Shown: positions 1-24,000 of the stretch, piece after piece
Numbering within the stretch: the stretch's first letter is position 1
Layout: each line of letters starts with the position of its first letter
From: Brugia malayi
Lineage: Eukaryota > Nematoda > Chromadorea > Rhabditida > Onchocercidae
Assembly: GCF_000002995.4 (NCBI RefSeq)
Contig: NW_025062479.1
Location: forward strand, 13,649,721-13,713,720
Direction: 5' to 3'
DNA: 64,000 nucleotides
Program-made: the position numbers and the translations under genes
Notes under the pieces: generated by a model
Told to the model about the DNA's origin: nothing
The model's database searches: none
The model's input: the letters and a program-made list of their open reading frames with translations, nothing else

Positions 1-420
1 GAAAATAAATTTTTTAAAATTTCATACTTATGCATTAACAAAAAAGTACTATATTGAGATGAAGATAACTTTGTATAGCAATAGGTATTTATATAATTCA
101 TCGAAAAATTTTTATAAATCATCAAAATTTTTAATAAAAAAATATCACACCTAAGTTTTAATATATATTTCTTTGAACATATTTCTCTACTAATTGATGT
201 AAAAAATAGGTTTACCATTTCCAATAGTGAAGAAACTGAAGACTAAAGTGAACAATAAGTATACATGAAGTATAAATAATGTTATGTTATATGCACAAAG
301 GTACTGAATCAGCAAATGATTGCATTTTTTAGCGAATTGTTTTACTGAAATGAAATTCATAAATTTTTGATGAAATTTTTCTTTTCTTTAGCTATATAAT
401 AACAAAAAATAAACATTCTT
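1..420. other. Left flank, no gene seen
   Basis: AT-rich sequence lying 3' of the CS-domain gene, which is read on the minus strand. I see no exon, repeat family or RNA gene here. It probably holds the 3' untranslated region and intergenic DNA. Confidence 0.5.
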
Positions 421-1880
421 TTAAACTAATGATAATAGAATCACAATAAGCAAAAAATTATGACCATCATTGATAAAATCCGTTTTCGTTTTTGACTTAG
501 TGCGGCATTCATTTAAAATACGCTGTGTTATTGCATCCATCTGCGCTTCCGGTGTGCGCTATAAATACTTGAATTTGCAACAAAAATCTGAAGTTCATGA
601 CTTAATAAAAAATAATGGAATCAATTTCCTAATACATCACAATAAAGAATAAATACATACTGCATTCATACTTATCATTTCATACTCGTCTTCTGTATCA
701 CTTCCATCTGGATCTTGGAATCGATCAAAATCGATCTTAAAAAAATTACACTACCAGTATATAGCACTCAATAAAGTAGAAAATTTAAAGAAAGCAAATT
801 TTCTACTTTTTCCGCTTCCTTTGTAATTAATTTAGAATTAATTCAAAGCTGTAATTTGAACTGAAATACAAAAGAAAAAACTTAACGCTTAACTTCTTTC
901 CTTTAACCAAAATTCCACTGAAACTTTAAAATATATTTTTTACAATTCTGTATGTTCCATACGAAAACAAAGTATAAAGCATACTAGAGTACAAAAAATA
1001 ATATACAAAAGCACAAAAAAATACAAAATTTGCCTACTCGAAGCCAAGAATATCGACTACCATCATTAAGAATAGTAGGCCACCACATAACATTCGTTTT
1101 TTTCAAAACATACAACAATTTGTTTCCACCTCCTTGACCAGCCTAAAATTTGCAAATAAGATTGCTGTTAGAGAACTAAGCTATCAAATTGCAATTAATA
1201 ATATTTTCTTTTACTTTTTCCTTTGTCAAATAATATAGGAATAAATAAATGATATAATAAATACAAGAAAAATCTCAGGTTTTAAGAATTATAAGGATTA
1301 TTTTAAATTTTAAGAATTTTGAGAATAAAAAAAAATTACTTTTTCCAGCTCAACATCTGCAAATAATGATAACTGAAATGAATATTCACATCGACCATGT
1401 GCACCAACTCCAGTAGCACGAAATTCAAAAGAGTTGCCCGTTATTGCATAACTAACATCCTGAAAATAATTTTGATAAATAATTCCACCCAAATTATAAA
1501 TAAAAATGATTTCATAATTTGAAAAAAGATTATGAAAAAAAGATGCGAATCAAGTATTAATCTATCATATCTTAAATAAAATAAAATAAAAAAGAAGGAA
1601 AACATGTTTCTGTCTCATCGAATCATATAATGTTCACTTCTTCAAATTAATAATAAATCAAAGAGATCAAATCTAGCATAAATGATAATCTGTTGATATT
1701 TGAAAAAAAGAATAGAAAAAAGAAAAAAAGATGATTGATCATATAAGATTTTGTATTTAAAGGTAAAAAAGAAATGAAAAGATAAAATCTAACCCATGAA
1801 TCTTTTAAATCAATCGTTAGGAAAAGTAATCTTTCGTCTTGTGCCCAATAAACAAACGGACGTCGCGTCGTCATTGTCAT
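421..1880 (-). CDS. CS-domain (p23/B-ind1-like) protein, 5 exons, 174 aa
   Basis: Exons (minus strand) 1794-1880, 1340-1459, 1038-1142, 661-735 and 421-558; every junction is phase 0 with GT-AG ends. The first four exons make a CS/p23 fold: the opening RPFVYWAQDERLLFLTIDLK matches the start of p23 and HACD3 (B-ind1), NSFEFRATGVGAHG resembles the HACD3 core more than p23, and VMWWPTIL...YSWLR then IDFDRFQDPD fits the WWPRL...LxVDFxxW end of the domain. An acidic stretch (DGSDTEDEYE) follows, as in Hsp90 co-chaperones. The last exon is unlike p23: a basic helix-like stretch, then a short hydrophobic end (NFLLIVILLSLV) before the stop. The fatty-acyl dehydratase part of HACD3 is absent. Probable Hsp90-linked scaffold; the family is clear, the orthologue is not. 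The 3' exon is less certain than the others. Confidence 0.8.
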
Positions 1881-3335
1881 TGATTCAGCGGTGAAAATAT
1901 CTGAATATAAAACGAAAATAAACTGAAAATAAGCGAAAAGACCAAAACACTTGTACATTTTTGTAAAATTCTAATAAACTTTTATTTAAATCATAAACTG
2001 AAATATAATGGAAAAATGAATAAAACTTATCATACAATTAAGAATCGATTACCAAACGCATAATTAAGCAAATTTTTAGAAATCATTTTAAAACACACAG
2101 TGATATTTTAAAACAAAACCAAAAAAAACTCCCAACAGGAACGACGAATGAAATTCATGGATTTTGCTGATTTTAGCAATTTAAACGTTAACCGTTCACG
2201 TGAACCTTTCCCACCGTTTCTATTTTCATTTATTTTTTTAACTTAATGCTATTTTACGTTTTTCATTTTATTTCATTTTTTTTTTCTCATAAATGAATTC
2301 CATTAATTTGACGCTATTTCTCAAATTTGATAATTTTAATCATTATTATTTGTAAAATATACTCTTTGATTCAGTTTGATTGATAAATTATTCGCTAAAT
2401 AGATCATTTTGTTATGATATTTATTATTTAGTTAATTTATATAAATTTCTTAAACATTACAGCATTTCTTATCTTTAATAGATCATTTTTGTTTTTTTCT
2501 TTCTTTTTTTTTTTTTTTTTACTGGTAACTTTTTCGTTGTTACCGCAATTATTATTTTCAATTTTCATGCAAATATTTCATTTGCATGATTTGATCAGAT
2601 TTTTAAAGCATTATATCTTAGACAAAAAATCATTTATATCATTTATCATATATTTTCATACAGTGGTAATTTAATTGATAATGCAGTAGTATGTCTTATG
2701 TAATTTATATATACATATGAAATTATTACACCTAATTTTTTTAAACTGAAAAACGTTAAAAGAATTCCTTCGAGTTATAAGGCAATTATTTCACTGATGT
2801 ATATTATCAATTTTTAAGCTGTTAAAAATTCGAAAAAAAAAATTTTAAACAAAAAAAAAAAATTAAACAAATTTAAAAAATTTGTTTAAAGCTTTTATCA
2901 CTTTGACTGATGAAAAGAATAAAAATTTTCACAGTAAAAAAATTAGTATTCTTTTTTCTCTTTCTGACTAGATGCCTTTTCCATTGTAACTAGATGATTT
3001 GATTAATTATTGGATTATTTCACATTGATAAATTTAACTGATAAAAATTAAAACAATTCATTCCTAACTATAATGGAATTATTTCACTAATATTTCAATT
3101 CTTGTAAATACTTGTAATTATTTCAGTTATGAATGTTATCATTTAATACTATGATTGATTATACTATGTAATTTCATTTCATTTATCCGAAGGTTTTTAT
3201 CTAAAGCCTTCTTCGCTTAACATAACGTCAATAATAATTACCACTTCTCAATTACGTTTATGCTTGCAATCACGTTTTAAAAAAATTCAAATCGATTGAT
3301 AATGGAATATTTGAATAAGTATTTTTTTTTTATTG

Positions 3336-3447
3336 TGAAGCTAAAGAATTTGGTAAACAAAACTAAATTCTTTAACTTCATAAAAAGTTTTCCAGCCAAA
3401 AAAAGATTAATAAAAAATTAATCTTTTTTTGGCTGGAAAACTTTTTA
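3336..3447. repeat. Two abutting inverted repeats (hairpins)
   Basis: Arms 3336-3351 and 3365-3380 pair over 16 bp with one mispair (a C-A on plus, a G-U on minus) around a 13-nt loop. Directly next to it, arms 3381-3411 and 3417-3447 are a perfect 31-bp inverted repeat around a 5-nt A loop. The longer arm contains the non-AT core TTTTCCAGCC, so it is not a trivial A/T fold-back. It could be a fold-back element remnant or a small-RNA precursor. Confidence 0.85.
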
Positions 3448-5465
3448 TTTTGCAAAATATATAAGCACTTAAAGTCTTTATTTTGTTTTTTTTTTTCTTT
3501 TCCTATAATTAAAACATTTAGTTTATATTAAAAAATTTTTTCCTTTTATTTACAGTACTTTCTTAAAAAATATTCGATGAATTTCGAAATTCGTCTTTTT
3601 TTTGGCGGAAAGATTAGCTCGAAAATTTTAGTATGAATGAATAATTTTGCGATAATTAATATTAGATAAGTCTTCAAATTCCTTTCCTGATTTGTCACTT
3701 TACTTAGGTCTTTTTGTTAAAGAATTTACAAGAAATGAATGGATGATGTTTTATTTAAAATATTATGTAATCTTCAAATTATTGCATACAATTCTAGATA
3801 ACACTATTCTGGTTAATGATGATTAAACTATTGATTATTTTAAGTCATTTCTTACTTATACATACATATATCAATATTTATGAATACAATTCATTACGTA
3901 ACTCAATATGATAAGCACGAATGTAAACTTTTAATGATTTTATTGATGAAATTATTTATTACTGTTTAAAATCAAATTTTAATCTTGAATTTTTTGAAAT
4001 TTAAAAGAAATATTTCAATCCTAACTTAGAAATGTTAATATTAACAATTATTCTCACTCTTTTCACTTCGCCCGTTTTTTTTCTCTTTCTGTTATTGATT
4101 AATATACCATACAAATAATAGCAATATGTTAGATATTATGCATACTTTTTTGTATTTCACATTTAATTTACATTACAAAATTTACAAGCGATTCAATACA
4201 AATGCTATTTTTCGAAAATTTTTGCTGTTTATATAGAATTTAAAGAATTTAATTACTAGTTTTCAGGTACAGATCTTTTGAGTTTTCGAGAAATTATTGT
4301 AAATGCTTTAGCAGCAAAAAAAAAACAAAAGAAAAAAACAAATAAATAAAAATAAAATCATGTCGATTAAAAAAACTTGAAAAGATCATCGAGTAAAATA
4401 GATAGCGATAATTTATCATTCTAATATTTATATCATTTCATGTTATTTTATGATAATGCATGTTACAAAAAACTTTATTTTATCTTTTCTTTTTCATTAA
4501 ATTATTGAATAAATAAACTGTATTAAATTATAAGCTTAAGAGTTTTACATTTATTAATATAATATTGATATTATATAAAAGATAGAAGCATTTTCCATTT
4601 TTTTTTTTTTTTTTTTTTATTTAAATGAAATTCATCTTTTCTGAAATATTTTAATGATTGCATACAGTGATTGCAACAAATGAACGATAAATTTTACTAA
4701 TTACATTGGTGAATAGGATGGATGAGTATTTCGATAATAATTAATAACAATAACAATAATAATAATAATAAATAATGTCAATTATGGCTGCAAAGAATTA
4801 ACGATTAAAATTGAAATTTTTGCAGAAGCACAATTGAGAATAGATTAATGAAGATGTGAATTTTATGAGTGTTAAAGAATTGTAAATTACAGCTATAAAA
4901 TTAACACCTAAAGTTGAAATTAAATTAAATTGAAATTTTTGCAGGGATATAAATGAAAATAGTAAATGCATAGATGATAAATGTTAAAGTTGAAGAAGAA
5001 TTTAGTGAATTATATGTATAATTTACTTCAAATAAATATATCTGTGCGTGAAGTAATAATATCATACTGGGAAGGTTACTTGGAGCATTTTTTGAGCTAT
5101 TTTGTTTACCCTTACGGACAATATAAAAGTGTAGGAAATGAGTAGTATGGTGGAAAGGCATAAAACTGAGATAGCACTTATTGGTTGTTGTGTGAGTCTT
5201 ATTTTAAAGATATGTTAGGCGCTTATATTGGGTTATGTTTTTGGAACTCTTTTCAGGTTACTGTAGAACTACTATTATAAATGGATTCTACCTGTATGTC
5301 GCTTGTTTAATGACTTTACACGTTTTTGCAACTTGGCCCGTTTCACCTATTTTGCAGCTTTACCTATTTTGTATTTGACGTGTCTTTTGCGTGATATGTC
5401 ATAAAGTTCGGGTGATTTTATTATAGTTTTTCTTAATTTTTTTTTTTTTTTTTTTGAATTTGAGT

Positions 5466-5592
5466 GATATTTGGTTTTTTTTTAATTGAAACGTTTTTTT
5501 GTCTTCTTTAAAATATAATTTTTTGAGTGATATGTTGATATTTGGTTTTTTTTTTAATTGAAACGTTTTTTTGTCTTCTTTAAAATATAATT
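5466..5592. repeat. 71-bp tandem duplication
   Basis: The segment starting GATATTTGG and running through AATTGAAACG and GTCTTCTTTAAAATATAATTT occurs at 5466-5522 and again at 5537-5592, almost unchanged. The small open frames here on the minus strand come from this repeat and are not protein-like. Confidence 0.8.
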
Positions 5593-8226
5593 TCAGAATT
5601 AAAGTAGTACAATTTTTAAGGGACAATTACAAATTGCGAGTGGAAATAGCATAGTTTGCAAGGAATAATTGTGAAGGGTTTACAAGAGAAATTGCTAACT
5701 CATCTTAATATTAACTTCTGAAATAGATCAAGTTTGTATATATTTTTGTATATATCTTTTTTGATTTTGTATATGTTTTAATTATGAATTTAGAGTAGTA
5801 CCTTTAACATGTTTCTAGAAAGTGTTCTTCGTTATGCTGTGAATTGTATAAGACAGGTAGTACTGTGAAGTGATTAAATTATTTGTAGAATTTAATTTAT
5901 GGAATTAAACACGGAATTTTTTTTTCTTTTTGGAATTAGACTGTATTAAGCCTTCTAATGTGATTGACACTTTGCTGAATGATTTGCTAACCTTTTCCAT
6001 ACCACGAAGATTTGATTCCATTAATAAACTAAAAAGATAAATGATATTATGCATTTAAACAATTCGAATTTGATATTTTCAAATTAAAATAACAAAATGG
6101 AGTAGTGGGAATTGTTTCAACTATAAGTGATGGAAGCATTACGATGAAAATGGTAGTATTTGGCTGTAAAAAGAGATAGAGGAATCGATTGCAACTAACT
6201 GACATTTTCTGTTGTGGAATTGATTCTTTCTTTTCTCTTTATTTGCATATTTTATTCAACATTTTTTTATCATATCTTTTGATGTTTTTAGAATTTTTAG
6301 CAAAAAGTTGTTACTAAATTAGCTGATATTCGATATCATTTGGATGATTTTTTTTTTATCATTTTGAAGCACAATTTGAATTTTTTTTCTTTGCTACTAA
6401 TTATGGATATTGTAAATAAATTTGAATTAAAAAGTTCTGATTGCATTAGTGTTTTTTTTTTCTTTAAAAAAAAAGAAATATATATATATATATAGGTTAA
6501 AAATACGACAATGATTATAAAAAAATATTGATTTGTTAGAATTATAAATAATAGTTTTCAGACATAAATCTCGACATTTTCTGATACACTTTGTAATGGT
6601 TAAATTCATGTTAGTTTTCGATTTGAACGGTGATACGAAGGACAAAAGAATGCAGTTATTGTAGAGAAGCATTTCACTCGTAAAAATATGATTTTTTTTT
6701 TTCTTTTTTTATTGAAGGCGTGATTGTGAATTGTGTGATTGGTAGTGTGCATACGGTCGATGGGGATGGATGATAATGGCTGTAGTGCTTGAAGGAAGGA
6801 ATTCTTCCTTCTTTCATTTCATTTGTTCATAAAGTTTCTTCTTTTTTATGTTAATAAATAATATAATTATTACTGTAAGATTTGAAAAATTGGCTTGTTT
6901 ATAACTCAGAAGATTTTCTTTGTTTTTTCTTCGCTTTGCAAAATATACCCATTAAATTATAGTTCGTTTTTTAGATGAAAAATGATTTTATTCTGTTTAC
7001 ACTTTTTTTTTCGATTTTGCTATACATTGTATTATCAAAAAATCTTGTTAAAAAATAAGCGGAAATATTCCTTGAGGATTATTTTTCTGAGAATTAGTTT
7101 GCTTTTTTAGGAAAAAAAGGGAAGGTTTTTTTTTAGTAGAAAAAAAGAAATTAAGAAGTCAAATTAACAGTGTTATGAAATTTAACTTTAAACATGCCTT
7201 AGTTATAGAATAAGGTCCGTTTTTAAGCTGAAGACATTACAAGAATGTTGTCTTTAAATTATATACTTTTTTGTAAGTGAAGTATGAAGGAAAAAGGAGT
7301 GAAGATTGATAGAAAAGAGGATAACTATTGGAGATATTTGTACTAGAAATTTTGTTATCTTTTCTTTTTTTATTTGTTATGTCTTCCTCAGCCTTTTATT
7401 GAGATATTTGTTTGTTAGCTTCCCCGAAAAAATTAAATCTTTTTTAAACTTGTCAAAATCATCTTCTTGTTCTTATTTAGTATTTAATAGTATTTGCAAA
7501 GCAATGCTTATTTGCTTTTTAATGTATTTTTGAATTCAGTTTGTTGTATGACTCATTCTTTATTTTTTAATTTAATATTCGGATGATAAATAACTATTAA
7601 ATAGTATTATAATACTTTGATATTGTAAGTTTTAACTTTATCTGTTAATTTTATTAGGTAAAAGATTAGGCTAATTTTTTTGAATAGGAAATGTCTTTTT
7701 TTTTTTTTTTTTTTTTGTAATTGTCCAAGGTTTTTATTTCCTGTATTTAAAATGTTCAAACATATCACACTAATGTATTGAGATATCTGTATGTTAATCT
7801 CCTTAAAAGCTGTCGATCATTTCCAAGTTCTAACAGTTTTCTGTTATTATTTTTTTCAGTAAACCAGTCTAAGTGCTGATGATTTTATTATTTGAAATAC
7901 CATTTCAGAAAAATAATATTTTGGTGTTGTGGTAGAATAGAACTATAAGAATTCGTCTATTTTTTGAGTTTTATAAGTAGTGAAGTTTTATTGCATTGAT
8001 CAAATAGTGTATGTAGTTCTGCAATAATGAAAATATGGCTCTTTCTAAATTTTTTAAAAGAATATTGTGTTCTTTGAAATATTGCTGTATTTGTTGACGC
8101 GATCTTTTATACTGTTGCTTTACTACTTGTTTATTTTAGCTACAGTTCAGGTGAGACAAATTAGATTTGTCGTGAAGACTGAGGAAGCGAGAGTGTAACT
8201 TGGAAATTGGCTGAACGCTGAAAACG

Positions 8227-19047
<10,821 letters not shown>

Positions 19048-21019
19048 AGATCTCCGTTGATTAATTGGAGTGTTAATTGTTGGTCTTACTAAATAATGCA
19101 TTAGCGTGTAATTATATTAATTTTCAATTTGTGTTAATTTAGGCGCCACCACTTTGTTCTTTCTATAATTGTTATCTTTCTTTTTATTCATGATGATCAG
19201 ACTTATGCTTTTGATGAATAAATTTAATCTATAAATTCGTTACAGCGATTTGTATACTTCTGTTGGAATTAAAAATATTACCATGCCGCTAATAAATCAA
19301 AATCATTGATAAATATTCCTTTCATCAAATTGAAAAAAAAAAAAAAAAAAGTTAAAGGAAATGATGCTTGATAGAGAATTATAGAAAAAGACTGAAGTCT
19401 TGATGATTTCATACCTAAAAGCCGAAAAAAAAAAAATTGGTTGTCATACGATTTTTCTTTTTTTTTGCTGAAGTAGTGTTTGTTTCACAATTTCTAATTC
19501 TAAAATACGTGCCATGAAAATTTTTACTATTCTGAAAAATTTATCTCAATTTGTAAAGAAAGTTATGTCCATAATTATTCTTAATTATTACTTTCATTAA
19601 GAAGTGCGATATTGTCCAATATTCCGTTTTCATATTTGCTAAAGTCGGTGCCCATTTAATCAAACACTTTTTATTTGGCTGAATCTATTAACAGCCTATT
19701 TTACCTTTCTGTTTGTTACTGAAATGTTTTGAAACACACAAGAAATACCCTAAAACAAAAAAGTACGAAAAGCTTATAGGTGGAGTCTTTTAAATTTCTT
19801 AATTTACTCAAAAAAAGTTCTTTCAAACTCGATTTTTGCATTCACTTCGTAAAGCTGTGATGAAATTTCTACAAAAAGAACCAAACTTTCTTCAGCTTCT
19901 TTTCACTCCCAAATCCGAATTTTACTGTTCGTTATATTTATGTGAATTTTTTGTTTCTCATATGACACACAGTATTTATTTTTTGCATTTTAAATGGTAT
20001 CATTTTTATTAAAAATGAATAGTTATATGTTATTCAAAGATTATGACAAGAATTAAATACTGTTATGCAAATTCAAGAAGTTACATTGATAAGGAATCCA
20101 GATTTAATTTATTTAAAGTTATTATTTTAGATCATTTCAGAGCCAAATATTCCGATTTTCTGAAAGTAATAATACTTCAATGAATAATCTCTATTTAAAC
20201 TGTTTGCATAATAAGTGTTTCTTTACTACAAAGTACTTTGGAAATAAGATTTTATTATGGAAATCTCTTAAAATTTTGGAAAGTTATAGCAGATAATAAA
20301 ATGTAATGAATTCGTAAAAAATATTCAGGTTGTAGAAGTGGGATATTATACCTAATTTATGCTCTAAAATTAATTTTAACATCGAAAAACATGTCAAAAT
20401 ATTCCACAATTTAACTGTAGTACTGCAAAACATTTTATTGGGGAGAAAGTATTTGCTATGGAATATATACCCGACAACAATGAACATACGAATAGGAACA
20501 GAAAAATTTCTTAATATTTCTAGAAAGAAAAACCAGAATATATTATAAAATATGAATGGATAATAATAGTAAGAGTAATATAGTAGTCACAATAATAATG
20601 ATAATGGTAATAATTAATCTAACAATGATAATAATAAAATAATGGTAATAATATAATAATAATAATCTGCTTATAAAATAATTTTTTTGTTTATTAAAAA
20701 AAACAAAAAGGATTAAATAGATGAAAAAGACATGAAATTGTTTCTTTTTCCACAGAAATTTAATAACAAAAAATTTACATTCACGTTTTCAATTTGCTTC
20801 TTCCTAATGCAGCATAAAAGTACTATTTGTAAAATGTTCCTAATTTGTATTAAATATCAGTATGATTTATTTGCTTCCTCTTATTCCTTTGATTTATTTG
20901 CTTTCTCATTTCTCAAAATATTCTAACATCAAATAATTTAGACTTAAATATAAAACCTTATTTAAAACCCGCAAAATTTGTGCTAAAATATTTGGAAGTA
21001 TAAAATTAAAAAAGAAAGA
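19048..21019. other. Intergenic region between convergent gck-1 and AMP deaminase
   Basis: Holds both 3' ends. A poly(A) signal AATAAA for gck-1 is at 19217-19222. The rest is A/T-rich, with an ATA/ATG-type microsatellite at about 20555-20665. I see no coding exon. Confidence 0.55.
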
Positions 21020-24000
21020 TTAAATTCTTAGACCGCCAACATCATCATTATAATGCTCAATACGATGAATATTACGTGTCCGAAATAAACTGCACAATTC
21101 ATCTACCAATGTTTCATGACGAAATGATACACGAATATCAGGTACGTTAGTACGTGAAATATCATTTCCCAATACACCTTCCTCTTTATAATTTGGTCCT
21201 AACCAGTGTACTTTCACCTAAAATTCATTTTTTTTTTTTGTTTTTTTTTTTTTTTTTATGACCAGAAATCATAAATTATTCAAATGATGGAAATAACAAA
21301 ATTAAAATGTAAAAAAAAAAAAGAAAACTTGGAAATATCTAGGATGACAAGCTTGCCTTATCCTCAAAACCACTTTGTAATACACTATTTCGAGCTAATT
21401 CACACATATCACAACTGCTGAGTTTCCAAACTTGCGCAGCAATGCTATATTCTTCCATTAGCGCTTCCTAAATGAATAACTGACAGTCATTTTTATAATA
21501 TCATTTAAAATGATAAAATTATTTCTTAGAATTTTAGGCTGTAATTTAACTCCATATCGTTTTGCATTCATTTAATAAAGAAAGAAGAAAAAGAGGTAAA
21601 AAGGAAATTATAAAATTTGAAATAAATATTTGCCTTGGTAAAATGAAACTGCAAAGGATCATCTGTTGATAGTGATACATTTAGGCCTTTCATATGAAAT
21701 TCTGGTAATGGATTTCGATGATAACTGATAAATAATGAATTATTACTAAGTGGTGACATTGCAATTCCAATTTGCGATAGATAAAATAAATACTGTAAAA
21801 CAGGTACCTGGAATTTTTTTTTTTTTTCGAAACAAAGTGAGTTATGAACAAAAAAATCAATTTTGAATTCTAAAACTTAAAAATATGAAGCAATAGCTAA
21901 CTTTACGAAGTAATAGACCATGTGCAATGCTTTCAGATGTCAAATAACCCGTGACAAGATGGCTTACGTGTCCAGCTTCACCACAATGTGGTCGTAGTGA
22001 AAAGGTATTTAAGCCACGTTCTCTAAAATAGCTCATTCTTAGATTAAAACTTTGATTAACTCAGTTTATTGAGCTAAAAAAGTACGAAAAATTCTGTATG
22101 ATGAGGATAGAAAAAATACACCACCATTCAATAGAAAGAAAGAGAGGGGAGAGAGAGAAAAGAAGCCAAGAATAAATGAAATAAGAGCTAATCTGAAGAA
22201 TAAATGAAATAAATAGCTTAAATTAGTAATAGCTGAAATTTTGGAAAGGATAATTTGAGCTTTTGAAAACTATTAAAATGAAAAAAAATCCCACTTGAAG
22301 AATTATGGCAGAAATAAGAATATATATATATACTAACGTTTTGGTTTACAATAGAAATAAAATAAATTAACAAGAAAAAAAGTAGCTTACCGTCTTAATG
22401 CATTGAGTGCTACTAAATTTGCATACATATAAAATAAATAATAGTCATATGATGGATTTTCAGCATCGCAGTAATCTTTCGGCTCCGGTGTTAAGCGATC
22501 AAACTGCAATATTAGAAAACACTTTAACCCAATTTTACATATTTCAATAATTTTGTTTCTTATAACATTCCTATTTCATCCCATCGTTTCTTTAGGTTCA
22601 AATGAAAGAGGTTGTAATTAGCTGGAAAAAAAAACTGCAATTATAGTTATGTTTAATTACAGAAAATTAAACAACAAATAAAATAGTAATAAAGAAAGAC
22701 AATGACAAATATCAAATGTACATTTCATATGACTTCATTGAGATGAATTTTAAAATTAAGTAATTAATATTTATCGCATTCTCATTAAAGAAATAAAACA
22801 TAACATTAAAAGATATTATTTTATGACAAAATAAGTTAGGCATAGAATAAATAGCACTATAAATTGGTTTTTGATTATCAATTTTTTTTCCAACGTATCG
22901 TTTACTTACTTTTATATGTTCAAGTTTACTTTCATCATCGACAGAATCAATGCCAGAAATTTGCTGCAAAAATCGGAAAAGATGTGGATGAGACTCTGGA
23001 TTATTAGTCACTTCAAAAAGTGGTGTAAAAATATTATCCAACATTTCATCGAAATTTCTGACCATTTTCTTTGAGCGATAAACATCACTAAAATATGTTT
23101 AAGCACTAAGAATTTAATCCAGAATTTTGCAAAAAAACTAGAAAATACAGAAGATTATAAGTTAAGTTTTTTTTTTTTTTTTGTGATTTAATTTTTGAAT
23201 ATCTGCTCCTCTAATTTATTATAATAAAAGTTAGAATATGCTTTATTTAAATTAATAAGATAATAAGAAGCAGTAAAAACAAACTATAAACGAGGTATCT
23301 GAATTAACCATCGTGCATTCACTGAATAAACATCATTTTCAATTGCCCATTTAGCCAACTTATCCCATTCCTCTTTATTATGTCCATAAATTGACAAGCG
23401 TGGTTCAGCATGTTGATACTTACTATCTTCCAAATCAGATAAAACCTCCTCAAACAATATTTAAACTCATACCTTTATAGACCAAAAATTTGAAAAACAA
23501 TTTCTTTTTTTTTTTAAGAAAACATAAATTAAATTAAGATGTAAATTACTTAAAGCAAATTTCATGAATTACAAATATGAGAAAAAAAACTATGACAATT
23601 AACTTCATTGAATAACATTGAAAAATTATTAGGGTAAAATGGAAAATAACTCACTTTTAAAACATCAGCAAAATATTTCCCACCAACGTAGTTATCAGTT
23701 TTGATGAAAATTTCACGTAACGTACTTTCACCAACAGGATTATATTTGGTGTTAAATTTATCAAAACGATGAAAAGTATTTCGATCTGCATGCACATCTA
23801 ACATATCAACTGATAAATCATAAGCACTAATGCCAAGACCTGATAAAAAATAAATAAATAGTGAAATGCGGAAAAGAAAAATGGATGATATTGTATCAAT
23901 CTTATGAAAAAATACTTAGCATTTTAAAATACCATGCCTACTTCTTCATTATGTATAAAGATGAGACCAATAAATGTAAGCAAAAAATACTACTAAAAAA

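Larger units (their letters stand above)
1881..8226. other. 6.3 kb intergenic region between divergent genes
   Basis: No convincing exon on either strand. It contains T/A homopolymers, an AAT/ACA microsatellite near 4744-4772, an AT dinucleotide run near 6478-6494, a 71-bp tandem duplication and two adjacent hairpins listed separately. It must carry the promoter of the CS-domain gene on the left and the promoter or 5' leader of gck-1 on the right. TTTTAG sites near 8139 and 8152 could be spliced-leader acceptors for gck-1. Confidence 0.55.

Noticed and set aside
2489..2674. Phe-rich open frame on plus
   Set aside because: Produced by a poly-T run; no splice or start context and no protein character.
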